Below are positions 18,684 to 27,711 of a stretch of 64,000 nucleotides of DNA, in pieces; the first letter of the stretch is position 1, and every line of letters starts with the position of its first letter. The stretch is from Pseudomonas syringae (GTDB taxonomy: Bacteria; Pseudomonadota; Gammaproteobacteria; Pseudomonadales; Pseudomonadaceae), in the NCBI RefSeq assembly GCF_001698815.1, contig NZ_LGSI01000040.1, positions 188,731-252,730 of the forward strand. The letters run 5' to 3'. The notes beneath the pieces are model-generated. The model saw nothing but the letters and a program-made list of their open reading frames with translations, made no database searches and had not been told where the DNA came from. The position numbers were made by a program, and so were the translations under genes.

Positions 18684-20834
18684 ATGATCAGCCCCTCACG
18701 CGAGCCACGCCAACCCCCTGTTGCCAATGAACTGCTCAAACGCTATCAAAGCGTACGCAGCCGCACGCAAAATCTGGCGGCGCCACTCAGCGCTGAAGAC
18801 ATGGTGGTGCAGTCGATGCCGGACGCCAGCCCGGCCAAATGGCACATGGCGCACACGACCTGGTTTTTCGAAACCTTCCTGCTTAGCGAGAACCTCCCAG
18901 GGTATTCGGCGTTCGATCCGACGTTCGGCTATCTCTTCAATTCCTATTACGAAGCCGTCGGTCCGCGCCACCCGCGCCCGCAGCGGGGGTTGATGACGCG
19001 GCCCGGCATTGATCAAGTGCTGGCTTATCGCAATTATGTCGATCAGCACATGAACACGCTGCTGCAAAGCGCCTTGCCGGAAGAACTCAACAGCCTGATC
19101 GAACTGGGCCTGGCCCATGAAGAACAACATCAGGAATTGTTGTTGATGGACATCCTGCACCTGTTCAGCACCTCCTCACTCAAGCCTGCTTACGATCCCG
19201 GCTGGCCCAAGGATGCTGGCGGGCGGCGCGGTCAGTACAAGCCACTTAAGGGCGGTCTGACCGAAATCGGCCATCAAGGCGCGCAGTTCGCCTTCGATAA
19301 CGAAGGCCCGCGCCACACCACGTACCTGCAATCTTTCGAAATCAGCGATCGCCTGGTCACCAATGGCGAATGGCTGGTTTTCATGAAGGCGGGCGGCTAC
19401 AGCCAGGCGGGCTTGTGGCTGTCGGAAGGCTGGACCGTGGTGCAGGAAAACGCCTGGAACGCGCCGCTCTATTGGCTGCACGACGAAACCCACGGCTGGC
19501 GGCGCATGAGTCTGCGTGGGCTGGAAGCGATCGAGCGCGATGCGCCGGTGACGCATATCAGTTACTACGAAGCTGCCGCCTATGCCCATTGGGCTGACGC
19601 GCGCTTGCCCACTGAGGCTGAATGGGAGGCTGCGGCGATAGCGGGGCTGTTGGAACAAGTCGATGATGTCGCCTGGCAGTGGACGCAAAGTGCCTACAGC
19701 GCCTATCCCGGATTCCGCCCGGCAGCCAGCGCGGTGGGCGAATACAACGGCAAGTTCATGATCAGCCAGATGGTCTTGCGCGGTGGCGCCAGCGTCACTT
19801 CGCCCAACCATTCCCGGGCCACTTATCGCAACTTCTTTCATCCAGAAAAGCGCTGGGTCGTTTCCGGCCTGCGCCTGGCCCGTGACAGTCGTCAGCCGGG
19901 AGTGGTCAATCCACATGACAGCGAATTTGCCCGCGATGTTATTGCCGGGCTGTCCTCGCCCGCGAAAAACCTCTCGCCGAAGTATTTCTACGATGCAGCC
20001 GGTTCAGAGTTGTTCGAAGCCATTTGCCATACTGCCGAATATTACCCGACCCGCGCTGAAACCCGCCTGCTGACCGATGTGGCTGCACAAATGGCTGCGT
20101 CAATTCCACAGGGCGCAGCATTGGTCGAGTTTGGCAGTGGCGCCAGCGAAAAGACCTGTTTGTTGCTGGACGCTGCGCCGCACATTGCGGTCTATGTGCC
20201 GATTGATATCAGCGCCAATGCCCTGAACAAGGCTGCGCATCAGCTTCACGAGAAATACCCGCACCTGACCGTGGCGCCGCAAATCGATGACTTCACCCGC
20301 GCCATGAAGCTACCGCGTGCTGCGGACGGCCTGACCAGGGTAGGATTCTTTCCCGGCTCGACCATCGGCAACTTCACCCCGGAGCAAGCCGTGAAATTCC
20401 TGCGCTCGGCGAAGACGTTGCTGGGGGAAAACGCCCACTTCATCGTCGGTGTCGATCTGGTCAAGGATGCCGCCACACTGGTTGCAGCCTATGACGACGC
20501 CCAAGGTGTCACGGCACGCTTCAACAAAAACCTGCTGACCCGCATCAATCGCGAGTTGGACGGCACGTTCCGGGTTGACGCCTTCGATCATCTGGCCCTG
20601 TGGAATGCTCAGGACCAACGCATGGAAATGCATCTGGTCAGCCGCGTCGAGCAAACCGCGACGGTTGCCGGCCAGGCCTTCCACTTCAGCCCCGGCGAAC
20701 GCTTGCACACGGAAAACTCCCACAAGTTCACCGTCGAGGCATTCACCGCGCTGGCCGAGCAAGCGGGCTGGACCGTGAGCGAACAATGGATCAGCGAGGC
20801 GCCGCAAGTGGCGTTGTTCAACCTGAAGGCGTGA
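18684..20834 (+). CDS. egtBD: fused ergothioneine biosynthesis enzyme EgtB-EgtD
   Basis: 716 aa in one uninterrupted frame. Residues 1-~400 are EgtB, the iron-dependent sulfoxide synthase: a DinB-like N-terminus with KWHMAHTTWFFE (H54, H57) and AHEEQHQE (H145, H149), whose histidines should ligate iron. The formylglycine-generating-enzyme-like half follows, with LPTEAEWEAA and RGGASVTSPNHSRATYRNFF. From about residue 410 the protein becomes EgtD, the histidine N-alpha-trimethyltransferase: LSPKYFYDAAGSELFEAIC, EYYPTRAE, VEFGSGASEKT (SAM loop) and FFPGSTIGNF. EgtD makes hercynine and EgtB adds the sulfur donor, so the fusion joins consecutive steps. No EgtC or EgtE is in the window. A strong terminator follows. 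Confidence 0.9.
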   Translation: MISPSREPRQPPVANELLKRYQSVRSRTQNLAAPLSAEDMVVQSMPDASPAKWHMAHTTWFFETFLLSENLPGYSAFDPTFGYLFNSYYEAVGPRHPRPQRGLMTRPGIDQVLAYRNYVDQHMNTLLQSALPEELNSLIELGLAHEEQHQELLLMDILHLFSTSSLKPAYDPGWPKDAGGRRGQYKPLKGGLTEIGHQGAQFAFDNEGPRHTTYLQSFEISDRLVTNGEWLVFMKAGGYSQAGLWLSEGWTVVQENAWNAPLYWLHDETHGWRRMSLRGLEAIERDAPVTHISYYEAAAYAHWADARLPTEAEWEAAAIAGLLEQVDDVAWQWTQSAYSAYPGFRPAASAVGEYNGKFMISQMVLRGGASVTSPNHSRATYRNFFHPEKRWVVSGLRLARDSRQPGVVNPHDSEFARDVIAGLSSPAKNLSPKYFYDAAGSELFEAICHTAEYYPTRAETRLLTDVAAQMAASIPQGAALVEFGSGASEKTCLLLDAAPHIAVYVPIDISANALNKAAHQLHEKYPHLTVAPQIDDFTRAMKLPRAADGLTRVGFFPGSTIGNFTPEQAVKFLRSAKTLLGENAHFIVGVDLVKDAATLVAAYDDAQGVTARFNKNLLTRINRELDGTFRVDAFDHLALWNAQDQRMEMHLVSRVEQTATVAGQAFHFSPGERLHTENSHKFTVEAFTALAEQAGWTVSEQWISEAPQVALFNLKA

Positions 20835-20852
20835 GGTAAACGGGCAAACAAA

Positions 20853-20880
20853 AGCCGGCGTGATAAGCGCCGGCTTTTTT
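20853..20880 (+). terminator. intrinsic terminator after egtBD
   Basis: An 8-bp GC-rich stem AGCCGGCG / CGCCGGCT with a 7-base loop runs straight into a run of T. It begins 19 bases after the egtBD stop codon. Confidence 0.9.
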
Positions 20881-20918
20881 ATGCACAGTGTCCTCTCCCA
20901 CCAAAGCAACGCGTATTC

Positions 20919-21116
20919 CTGTGGGAGGTTCCGCCCCGTCTTCGCGCCGCGTTGTCGCACAGCAAACACCGGCGCCCGTTGGAGCGAGGCTTGCCCGCGA
21001 AGAACGATAACGCGGTAGCGCTGGGTCACCGAGGCGTCTGATTCGCGGGCAAGCCTCGCTCCAACGAGCATTTCAATTCAACGGTTGCGCGTGTGTGACA
21101 AGAGAGGACTTGTCCT
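20919..21116. repeat. left arm of ~200-bp inverted repeat flanking the PiT gene, containing a REPIN
   Basis: This segment reappears, reverse-complemented and nearly identical, at 23109-23322. It runs from CTGTGGGAGGTTCCGCC to AAGAGAGGACTTGTCCT. Inside it, 20977-21066 is a classical REPIN: GTTGGAGCGAGGCTTGCCCG and its inverse CGGGCAAGCCTCGCTCCAAC around a variable core. The similarity extends well beyond the REPIN on both sides, so the whole block was duplicated. Confidence 0.85.
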
Positions 21117-21179
21117 TGATAAGGCGTTTTGAGACTGAAATAGGTGTAAACCTATTTCAGGACTGGCACAGGCGTCAGG

Positions 21180-22796
21180 TTAGAAAATGTGAATAAACAC
21201 CCAATACAACGACCCCGATAACAGGATCGCTGCCGGTAGCGTCAGCACCCAGGCCATCGCCAGGTTGCGCAAGGTACGCAGTTGCAGGCCCGAGCCATTG
21301 GCGACCATGGAACCCGCGACGCCGGATGACAGTACGTGAGTGGTGGAGACCGGCATGCCATACATGTCGGCGGCACCGATGGTCAGCATAGCGACGATCT
21401 CGGCTGATGCGCCCTGGGCGTAAGTCATGTGGGTCTTGCCGATTTTTTCGCCGACGGTGATGACGATGCGCCGCCAGCCGACCAGGGTTCCCAGGCCGAG
21501 GGCAATGGCTACGGCGATTTTCACCCAGGTTGGAATGAAGCGGGTGGCGCTGTCGATCTGGTCCTTGAACAACTTGAGCTTGTCCTGAGTGTCGGTATCG
21601 AAACTGCCGACCTTGTTTTTCTCCATCAGGCGGATGGTTTCCGAAGTCAGGTACATGTCGTTCCGCACGTTGGCCACAGCCTCGGCGGGGACTTTGGCCA
21701 GCGAGCCGTAGCTCTTGACCTGAATGCCGATCTTGCCGGCCATGACCGCCAGCGCCGGGATCAGATCGGGCGTGGCCTGTTTGCTGACCAGGTAGGCCGA
21801 CAACGTCTGGCGTGGATCAGCCGGGGCAGGGGCGGGGACGCTTCGGCTCAAGGCTTGCTGAGTGACTTCGGCCACGGCAGCGAATTGAATCGACTGGTCG
21901 GCGGGCATGGTGCGGTTCAGGGCGTAGGCCATCGGCAGGGTGCCTACCAGGATCAGCATGATCAGGCCCATGCCTTTCTGTCCGTCGTTGGAACCGTGGG
22001 CAAATGACACGCCGGTGCAGGTGACGATCAGCATGCCGCGAATCCACCACGGCGGAGGCGAATTGCCTTTTGGCGCTTTGTACAGCGCCCGATTCTTGAT
22101 GAACAGGCGCATGGCGAGCAGCAACAACGCCGCGCAGCCAAAGCCGACCAGCGGCGAAAGCAGCAACGAATAGCCGATCTTGGTCGCCTGGGACCAATCC
22201 ACGCCGCTGGTGCCATCGCGGCCATGCATTAAGGCATTGGCCACACCTACGCCGATGATCGAGCCGATCAACGTGTGCGATGACGAAGCCGGCAAGCCCA
22301 ACCACCACGTGCCGAGGTTCCAGATGATTGCCGCGATCAACAGGGCGAAGATCATCGCGAAACCGGCGCTGGAGCCGACTTGCAGGATCAATTCCACCGG
22401 CAGCAGCGCGATGATGCCGAACGCCACTGCACCGCTGGAAAACAGCACGCCGAGAAAGTTGAACAGCCCCGACCAGGCCACTGCGAAGTTTGGCGGCAGG
22501 GAATGGGTATAGATCACCGTGGCCACGGCGTTGGCGGTGTCATGGAAACCGTTGACGAACTCGAAACCCAAGGCGATGACCAGCGCCACGCCGAGCAGCA
22601 GGAACGGGGTCCAGGTGGTGACCACCGTGCCCATGTCGTCGACGTCTTGTTTCAGGCTGTAGGCGGTGAATAACAGGCCCATGGCGAGGATGACGAAGAA
22701 CAGGCCCATGGTGAGTTTGCTGGGCTTGCGGGAGAACTGCGGCCTCGAATCGTCGGCGTGTCTGACTGAGTGCGGGGCCAGTGTGCTGGAAACCAT
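21180..22796 (-). CDS. pitA: PiT-family inorganic phosphate transporter
   Basis: 538 aa from the ATG with AGGA 9 bases upstream; a TTG three codons earlier is possible but worse. The two inverted PiT repeats are visible: GFEFVNGFHDTANAVATVIY with LPASSSHTLIGSIIGVGVAN near the N-terminus, and SFAHGSNDGQKGMG with MYGMPVSTTHVLSSGVAGSM near the C-terminus. About ten membrane segments flank a large soluble loop (residues ~300-410). It imports metal-phosphate with protons through the inner membrane and is the low-affinity constitutive type. No convincing Pho box is visible upstream. The gene with its promoter is enclosed by ~200-bp inverted repeats. Confidence 0.93.
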   Translation of the reverse strand: MVSSTLAPHSVRHADDSRPQFSRKPSKLTMGLFFVILAMGLLFTAYSLKQDVDDMGTVVTTWTPFLLLGVALVIALGFEFVNGFHDTANAVATVIYTHSLPPNFAVAWSGLFNFLGVLFSSGAVAFGIIALLPVELILQVGSSAGFAMIFALLIAAIIWNLGTWWLGLPASSSHTLIGSIIGVGVANALMHGRDGTSGVDWSQATKIGYSLLLSPLVGFGCAALLLLAMRLFIKNRALYKAPKGNSPPPWWIRGMLIVTCTGVSFAHGSNDGQKGMGLIMLILVGTLPMAYALNRTMPADQSIQFAAVAEVTQQALSRSVPAPAPADPRQTLSAYLVSKQATPDLIPALAVMAGKIGIQVKSYGSLAKVPAEAVANVRNDMYLTSETIRLMEKNKVGSFDTDTQDKLKLFKDQIDSATRFIPTWVKIAVAIALGLGTLVGWRRIVITVGEKIGKTHMTYAQGASAEIVAMLTIGAADMYGMPVSTTHVLSSGVAGSMVANGSGLQLRTLRNLAMAWVLTLPAAILLSGSLYWVFIHIF

Positions 22797-22984
22797 GGTG
22801 CGCAATCCTGTGGGAAAGGGATGGCACCCATGTTCATTACAAAATGTTACAGCGTTGCGACATGGATCAAGGTTGTGATGATTAATCGGATGTTTGGTAT
22901 CAATCGTTGGGGGATTCTATGGTCGGAATGCCTGGTTGTGTGAGAGGGGGCTTTGTGGGAGAGGCTTGTCCTCGAGGACGCCTT

Positions 22985-23046
22985 CCCGGACAAGTCCGGT
23001 CCTACCGGCTCAGCGCATACCTCTGTAGGAGGGGACTTGTCCCCGA
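22985..23046. repeat. hybrid REP pair upstream of pitA
   Basis: CCCGGACAAGTCCGGTCCTA is followed after ~20 bases by GTAGGAGGGGACTTGTCCCC, two different REP families facing each other. This lies in the 557-base gap between pitA and zntB. That gap otherwise holds the right arm of the pitA inverted repeat; open frames across it are repeat-derived and not supported as genes. Confidence 0.85.
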
Positions 23047-23108
23047 GAGGCCTGCCGGGCCAACCTCAATCTGCCTGACAGAGCTTCGTTGCCTGAGCCA
23101 ATGCTTCG

Positions 23109-23322
23109 AGGACAAGTCCTCTCTTAATCAAACACGCACAACCGTTGAATTGAAATGCTCGTTGGAGCGAGCGGGCGGCGTTCCGACTTGCCCGCGAATC
23201 AGACGCCTCGGTGACCCAGCCCTACCGCGTCATCGTTCTTCGCGGGCAAGCCTCGCTCCAACGGGTGCCGGTGTTTGCTGCGCGACAGCGCGGCGTCGAA
23301 GACGGGGCGGAACCTGCCACAG
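23109..23322. repeat. right arm of ~200-bp inverted repeat flanking the PiT gene
   Basis: Reverse complement of 20919-21116 with a few substitutions. The REPIN inside (23160-23263) has one arm modified: between AGCGAG and ACTTGCCCGC there is an extra GC-rich stretch of about 15 bases. Outside the REPIN the flanks CAACCGTTGAATTGAAATGC and CGGTGTTTGCTG match the left arm. With that arm it brackets pitA and its upstream region. Confidence 0.85.
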
Positions 23323-23353
23323 TGAAGTGGCATAATCTCCAACGAAGTTTCCG

Positions 23354-24376
23354 CTACGCCTGATCCCGATTCTTGCGAAACGCCCAGCGCCCGGCGATCA
23401 AGGTAAAGGTCGCCACCAGCGCGACCAGCACCCAGAAACCCTCGGGATCGGAAGCCAGCGGAATGCCCCCGACGTTCATGCCGAAGAAACCGGCGACGAT
23501 GTTGATCGGCAGCGCCAGTACCGTGACCACGGTCAGGGTGAACAGGGTGCGGCTGCTTTGTTCATTAAGGTTGGCGGCGATTTCTTCCTGCAACAGCTTG
23601 ATGCGTTCACCCAGCGCCGTCAGGTCGCTGATCACCAGCGCCGACTCTTCGGTGGACTGCCGCAGTTCTTGTACGTCGTCTTCCTGCAACCAGTACGGCG
23701 GCCGGTGCAGCAGGCGCATCAATGAGCCGGGCTCCAGCGCCAGCAGCCGCTGCAAACGAACCAACACCCGGCGCATGGCGCCCAGTTCCGAACGGTTATT
23801 GCTCAGGCGTTGCGACAACAACTGATCTTCGATTTTGTCCACGCTGACGCTGGTCTTGCGCAGAAACTGGGTCAGCACTTCGCCCTGGTCGCGAAGCAGG
23901 TGCGCGAGCAACTCCACGGGGGAACGAAACTGTTCGCCGCGTTTGACCGACGAACGCAGCTTGTCCACCGAACGCAACGGTAACTGGCGTGCGGTGATCA
24001 GCAATTGTCGGTGGGTGCAAACCCACAGGGTAGAGATGTCCGTGGACACCATATTGAAGTCGAAGACCACATCGTTGACCACCGCCAGCAGGGCCGAGTC
24101 CACGTGTTCGATGCGTGTCGAGCGCGAGCCTTCGTGGAGCGCCTCGAAGAATTCTTCCGGTAGTTCCAGATGGGTTTTCATCCAGCGCTCGCAACCGGCA
24201 TGCGCCAGATTCAGGTGCAGCCAGAGAAATTCTTCCGGGTTTTCGGGCGTGCGCAGGCAACTCAAGGCGGCCGTCGAGCCGATCTCCTCACCGACTTCAC
24301 CGGGACGAAAACGAAAACCATAGAGCAGGCCGAACAGATCGGAATCCTGATTTTTCTGCACGATGCTCTGGTTCAT
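23354..24376 (-). CDS. zntB: zinc transporter ZntB (CorA family)
   Basis: 340 aa. A large cytoplasmic N-terminal domain (about 1-275) ends in a long helix, then two C-terminal membrane helices. The first helix is capped by the signature GFFGMNVGGIPLA, in which GMN forms the channel filter loop; the following GGIPLA is typical of ZntB rather than Mg-transporting CorA. It moves Zn2+ across the inner membrane as a pentamer, possibly proton-coupled. The gene is monocistronic: the aldo/keto reductase ends ~110 bases upstream in the same orientation. Confidence 0.88.
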   Translation of the reverse strand: MNQSIVQKNQDSDLFGLLYGFRFRPGEVGEEIGSTAALSCLRTPENPEEFLWLHLNLAHAGCERWMKTHLELPEEFFEALHEGSRSTRIEHVDSALLAVVNDVVFDFNMVSTDISTLWVCTHRQLLITARQLPLRSVDKLRSSVKRGEQFRSPVELLAHLLRDQGEVLTQFLRKTSVSVDKIEDQLLSQRLSNNRSELGAMRRVLVRLQRLLALEPGSLMRLLHRPPYWLQEDDVQELRQSTEESALVISDLTALGERIKLLQEEIAANLNEQSSRTLFTLTVVTVLALPINIVAGFFGMNVGGIPLASDPEGFWVLVALVATFTLIAGRWAFRKNRDQA

Positions 24377-24484
24377 GGCTGCTCGCAGGTCTTGATACGC
24401 CCGGTCCGTGACAAATGGACGAAGGGCGCATCATGACAAGCGTTTATTTCAGTTTTGTTGCGGTTTGTGACCGATTGTTTCTCC

Positions 24485-25306
24485 TCAGACCATCGACAGA
24501 CGCTGCTTGCGGGTCGGCGCAGGCCAGGCGCGATCGAGTTCGGCAATATCTTCCGGGGTCAGCGTCAGCTCGGCGGCGGCCAGGTTGAGGCGCAGATGCT
24601 CGGGATTGACCGCCTTGGGGATGGCGATCATCTGGTCCTGGCGCAACACCCACGCGAGGCTGATCTGCGCCGGCGTTGCGTTGTGGCGCGCGGCGACTGC
24701 CTGCAACGCCGGGTGATGCAGCAGGTTCCCGGCCTGGCCGATTGGGCAATACGCCATGGTCGGCATGCGCTGGGCCTTGGCCCAAGGCAGCAGGTCGAAC
24801 TCGATGCCGCGCGCTTCAGGGTTGTACAGCACTTGATTGGTCGCGCAGTCCGGGTTGTTCAGCTCCAGCATGTCCGGCACGTCGAAATTGGACACGCCCC
24901 AACGGCCGATCTTGCCGGCTTCACGCAGGCGTTCGAAAGCCTCGACGGTTTCCTCCAGCGGATACTGGCCGGGCCAATGCAGCAGGTACAGATCGATAAA
25001 GTCAGTTTTCAGTCTTTTCAGGCTGCGCGCGCAAGCAGCGGGCACGCCCGTACGGCTGGCGTTATGCGGGTAGACCTTGCTGACCACAAAAACCTTGTCG
25101 CGCTGCCCGGCGATGGCTTCCCCCACCACTTGTTCGGCGGCGCCATCGGCATACATTTCGGCGGTGTCGATCAGGGTCATGCCCAGCTCGATGCCTTGAC
25201 ACAACGCGGCAATTTCCACGGAGCGCTGACGCGGGTCTTCACCCATGTGCCACGTCCCCTGACCCAAGACCGGTACGGTCTGCCCCGCGAGTTCAAGCGT
25301 ACGCAT
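24485..25306 (-). CDS. aldo/keto reductase
   Basis: 273 aa, a soluble TIM barrel using NADPH. The catalytic tetrad is readable: D and Y in LIDTAEMYADG, K in VVSKVYPHNA, H in YLLHWPGQYP. GRWGVSNFDVPDM and the C-terminal AIPKAVNPEHLRLN block bind the cofactor. The family reduces aldehydes and ketones; the physiological substrate cannot be told from the sequence. The closest match in style is the YeaE/DkgA-like group. Its stop is 73 bases upstream of the outer-membrane factor gene's 3' end on the same strand, so it may be read through from that operon. Confidence 0.9.
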   Translation of the reverse strand: MRTLELAGQTVPVLGQGTWHMGEDPRQRSVEIAALCQGIELGMTLIDTAEMYADGAAEQVVGEAIAGQRDKVFVVSKVYPHNASRTGVPAACARSLKRLKTDFIDLYLLHWPGQYPLEETVEAFERLREAGKIGRWGVSNFDVPDMLELNNPDCATNQVLYNPEARGIEFDLLPWAKAQRMPTMAYCPIGQAGNLLHHPALQAVAARHNATPAQISLAWVLRQDQMIAIPKAVNPEHLRLNLAAAELTLTPEDIAELDRAWPAPTRKQRLSMV

Positions 25307-25378
25307 GGGAACCCCTGCAATTGGATGAATGATGAGGAGTGTGGCACTGAAATGGGCAAAGGGTTCCCGAATACGGCC

Positions 25379-26815
25379 TTATTTCCCAGCCACCTTGCCC
25401 GCAGTCTCCCAGCCACCGCCCAACGCCAGGAACAGGTCGATTTGCCCCATCGCAACTTGAGTATTGGCCGTCGCCAGTTGTGCGCGGACGTCGGTGTAGG
25501 TGCGGGTGGCTTGCAGGTCGGCGAGGAAGGATTCGCGACCGGCCTGGAAGAAGCGGTGGGTCTGGTCGGCGGCCTGTTTGGCGGATTGTTCGGCATCGGC
25601 CAAGGCGTCACGGCGTTCCAGCAAGGCGGTGTATTGCGCCAGGCCGGTCTGGGTTTCGCGGATGGCGTTGAGCACCACGCCGTCGAAGCGGGCCAGCGCC
25701 GCCTGGGTCGAGGCTTCGGCCTGATGAATCCGCGCGCGGGAGCCGTTGGACGGGATGGTCCAGTTCAGCAGCGGGCCGAATCCCCAGCGATTGGTGGCGG
25801 GTTTGCCGAGGTTTTCCAGCAGGCCCACGGTGCCAACCGTCGCGCCGATGCTGATGTCCGGATACAACTCGCCGGTTGCCACGCCAATTTCCGCAGTGGC
25901 AGCGGCAAGGCGGCGTTCGGCCTGGCGTACATCGGGCCGACGCTTGAGCAATGCGGCGCCATCGCCCACGGGCATCACTTGCGCGATATGCGGCAACTCG
26001 TTGCAGGTCGCCACGCCTGTTGGCAGCTGGTTCAGCGGCTTGGCCAGCAGCATCGACAGGCGAAACAGCCCGGCCTGGCGCAGTGCTTCGTAGCGTGGAA
26101 GCTCGGCGCGCAGGGATTTGAATTGGGTTTGCGAGCGGGTGACCTGGGTTTCATCGCCACGACCGGCATCACGCAAGCGCTGCGTCAGCGTCACGCCTTG
26201 CTGCTGAAGGTCCAGGGATTCCAGCGCGATGTCGTGTTCTTCGTTGGCGGCGCACACCTGGGTATAAGCGCGCACCACATCGGCAACCAGGGTGATGCGC
26301 GCCGTATCGGCCGCTGCCTGAGTCGCGTCGACATTGGCGTTCGCCGCTTCGATGCCGCGTTGCAAGGTGCCAAACAGATCGAATTGATACGAGGTGGTGA
26401 TCCCGACGTTACCGACATTGCCCACCGGCACTTTGTCCGCCAGGAGAAAGGCCTCGCCCGATTCCTGAAGACGTTCCGCACCGATCTTCACGCCACTGCT
26501 GAAACCGCCTGCGGCCTGAGCCTCGGCAGTCTGATAGCGGGCGCGTTGCAGGTTGGCGGCGGCGATGCGCAGGTCCGTGTTGGAGGCCATGGCCTGTTGC
26601 ACTAACTGATCGAGGCGCGGGTCTTGATACAACCGCCACCAATCGGTGGGCACCGGCGCGGAAATGGTGTTGACCGATTTACCCGCGAGTTCGCCCTGCA
26701 AATCCGCACGATTAACGGCCGCGTCTGCGGGCAGCTTGTAATCCGGGCCGACGACCTGGCACGCCGACAACAGCAAGCCAAGCCCGACCGTTGTCAGGCG
26801 CGTGAGGTGTTTCAT
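25379..26815 (-). CDS. outer-membrane efflux lipoprotein, NodT/OprM family
   Basis: 478 aa with a lipoprotein signal peptide; the lipobox LLSAC puts the lipidated Cys at residue 19. Two OEP repeats follow, each with long alternating helices: QLVQQAMASNTDLRIAAANL in the first and RRPDVRQAERRLAAATAEIG in the second. The latter is the hallmark of the second half of NodT/OprM proteins. It forms the trimeric outer-membrane duct for the pump encoded upstream. The ATG overlaps the stop of the membrane fusion protein by 4 bp. It is the last gene of the five-gene operon starting with marR. Confidence 0.92.
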   Translation of the reverse strand: MKHLTRLTTVGLGLLLSACQVVGPDYKLPADAAVNRADLQGELAGKSVNTISAPVPTDWWRLYQDPRLDQLVQQAMASNTDLRIAAANLQRARYQTAEAQAAGGFSSGVKIGAERLQESGEAFLLADKVPVGNVGNVGITTSYQFDLFGTLQRGIEAANANVDATQAAADTARITLVADVVRAYTQVCAANEEHDIALESLDLQQQGVTLTQRLRDAGRGDETQVTRSQTQFKSLRAELPRYEALRQAGLFRLSMLLAKPLNQLPTGVATCNELPHIAQVMPVGDGAALLKRRPDVRQAERRLAAATAEIGVATGELYPDISIGATVGTVGLLENLGKPATNRWGFGPLLNWTIPSNGSRARIHQAEASTQAALARFDGVVLNAIRETQTGLAQYTALLERRDALADAEQSAKQAADQTHRFFQAGRESFLADLQATRTYTDVRAQLATANTQVAMGQIDLFLALGGGWETAGKVAGK

Positions 26816-27711
26816 TGCGCGGGCTCCCTGGTGGAATGCGTCTGCGCGTCGTCGATGATCGACACTGTGGCGGTACGCCCGGCGATCATGCGGAAGTCGG
26901 CTGGCACTTCATCAAAGGCGATACGCACCGGAATCCGCTGCGCGAGCCGCACCCAGCTGAACGCCGGGTTGACGTTAGGCAGCAGGTTCGAGCCGCTGCT
27001 GCGGTCGCGGTCTTCGATACCGGCGACGATGCTCACCACATGGCCGCGCAGCCGGGCGTTGTCGCCGATCACGCGGATATCCACGCCTTGGCCGATATGA
27101 ATGCCGTCGAGTTTGGTTTCTTCGAAATAGCCATCGATGTGAAAGGACGTGCCGTCCACCACCGACAGCACGGCGCGGCCTGCGGTGACGAATTCATGGG
27201 CGCGGGGTGCGCGGTCGTTGAGGTAACCGTCAACCGGGCTGCGGATCACCGAGCGATCCAGGTTCAGCTGTGCAGCGTCCACGGCCACTTGCGACTCATT
27301 GAGCGCGGACAAGGCGCGGGCTTCACGGGACTGGCTTTCTTCCAGTTGCTCGCGGGCCACCAGATTGCCCAGGCCACGGTTACGTTTGTTTTCGCGACGG
27401 GCCTGCTCGTAGGTTTCCTGGCGTTCGGCGACCGTTGCCTGCGCCTGGCGCAGGGCCAGGCGGAAGCGGTCCTGATCAATGGTGAACAGCACCTGGCCCT
27501 TGGTTACCGACTGGTTATCGCTCACATCGACTTTCTGGATCAACCCGGAAACGTCCGGGGCGATCTGGATGATGTCGGCGCGGATATGCCCATCGCGGGT
27601 CCACGGGGCGTACATGTAATACATGACCATGCGCCAGACCACGATGGCGGCGAAGACCACAACGAGCAAAGTCAGGACCACACGGCCCAGTGTCAGCAGA
27701 GGTTTTTTCAT
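26812..27711 (-). CDS. aaeA: membrane fusion protein, AaeA-like
   Basis: 299 aa. One N-terminal membrane helix (about 10-30), then a lipoyl half-motif near IIQIAPDVSGLIQKVDVSDN and a short alpha hairpin. The second half-motif is LDRSVIRSPVDGYLNDR, and the tail contains RIPVRIAFDEVP. Length and the short hairpin fit AaeA (p-hydroxybenzoic-acid efflux) rather than the longer EmrA. It bridges the FUSC permease and the outer-membrane lipoprotein encoded on either side. Overlaps both neighbours by 4 bp. Confidence 0.88.
   Translation of the reverse strand: MKKPLLTLGRVVLTLLVVVFAAIVVWRMVMYYMYAPWTRDGHIRADIIQIAPDVSGLIQKVDVSDNQSVTKGQVLFTIDQDRFRLALRQAQATVAERQETYEQARRENKRNRGLGNLVAREQLEESQSREARALSALNESQVAVDAAQLNLDRSVIRSPVDGYLNDRAPRAHEFVTAGRAVLSVVDGTSFHIDGYFEETKLDGIHIGQGVDIRVIGDNARLRGHVVSIVAGIEDRDRSSGSNLLPNVNPAFSWVRLAQRIPVRIAFDEVPADFRMIAGRTATVSIIDDAQTHSTREPAQ

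Noticed and set aside
22797..22900. Pho box upstream of pitA
   Set aside because: No two CTGTCAT-like direct repeats with proper spacing could be found.
22907..23335. A 142-codon plus-strand frame in the pitA-zntB gap
   Set aside because: It runs entirely across REP elements and the inverted repeat; no protein family features.
24455..26605. A 716-codon plus-strand frame
   Set aside because: Antisense shadow of the aldo/keto reductase and outer-membrane factor genes; no recognisable domains.
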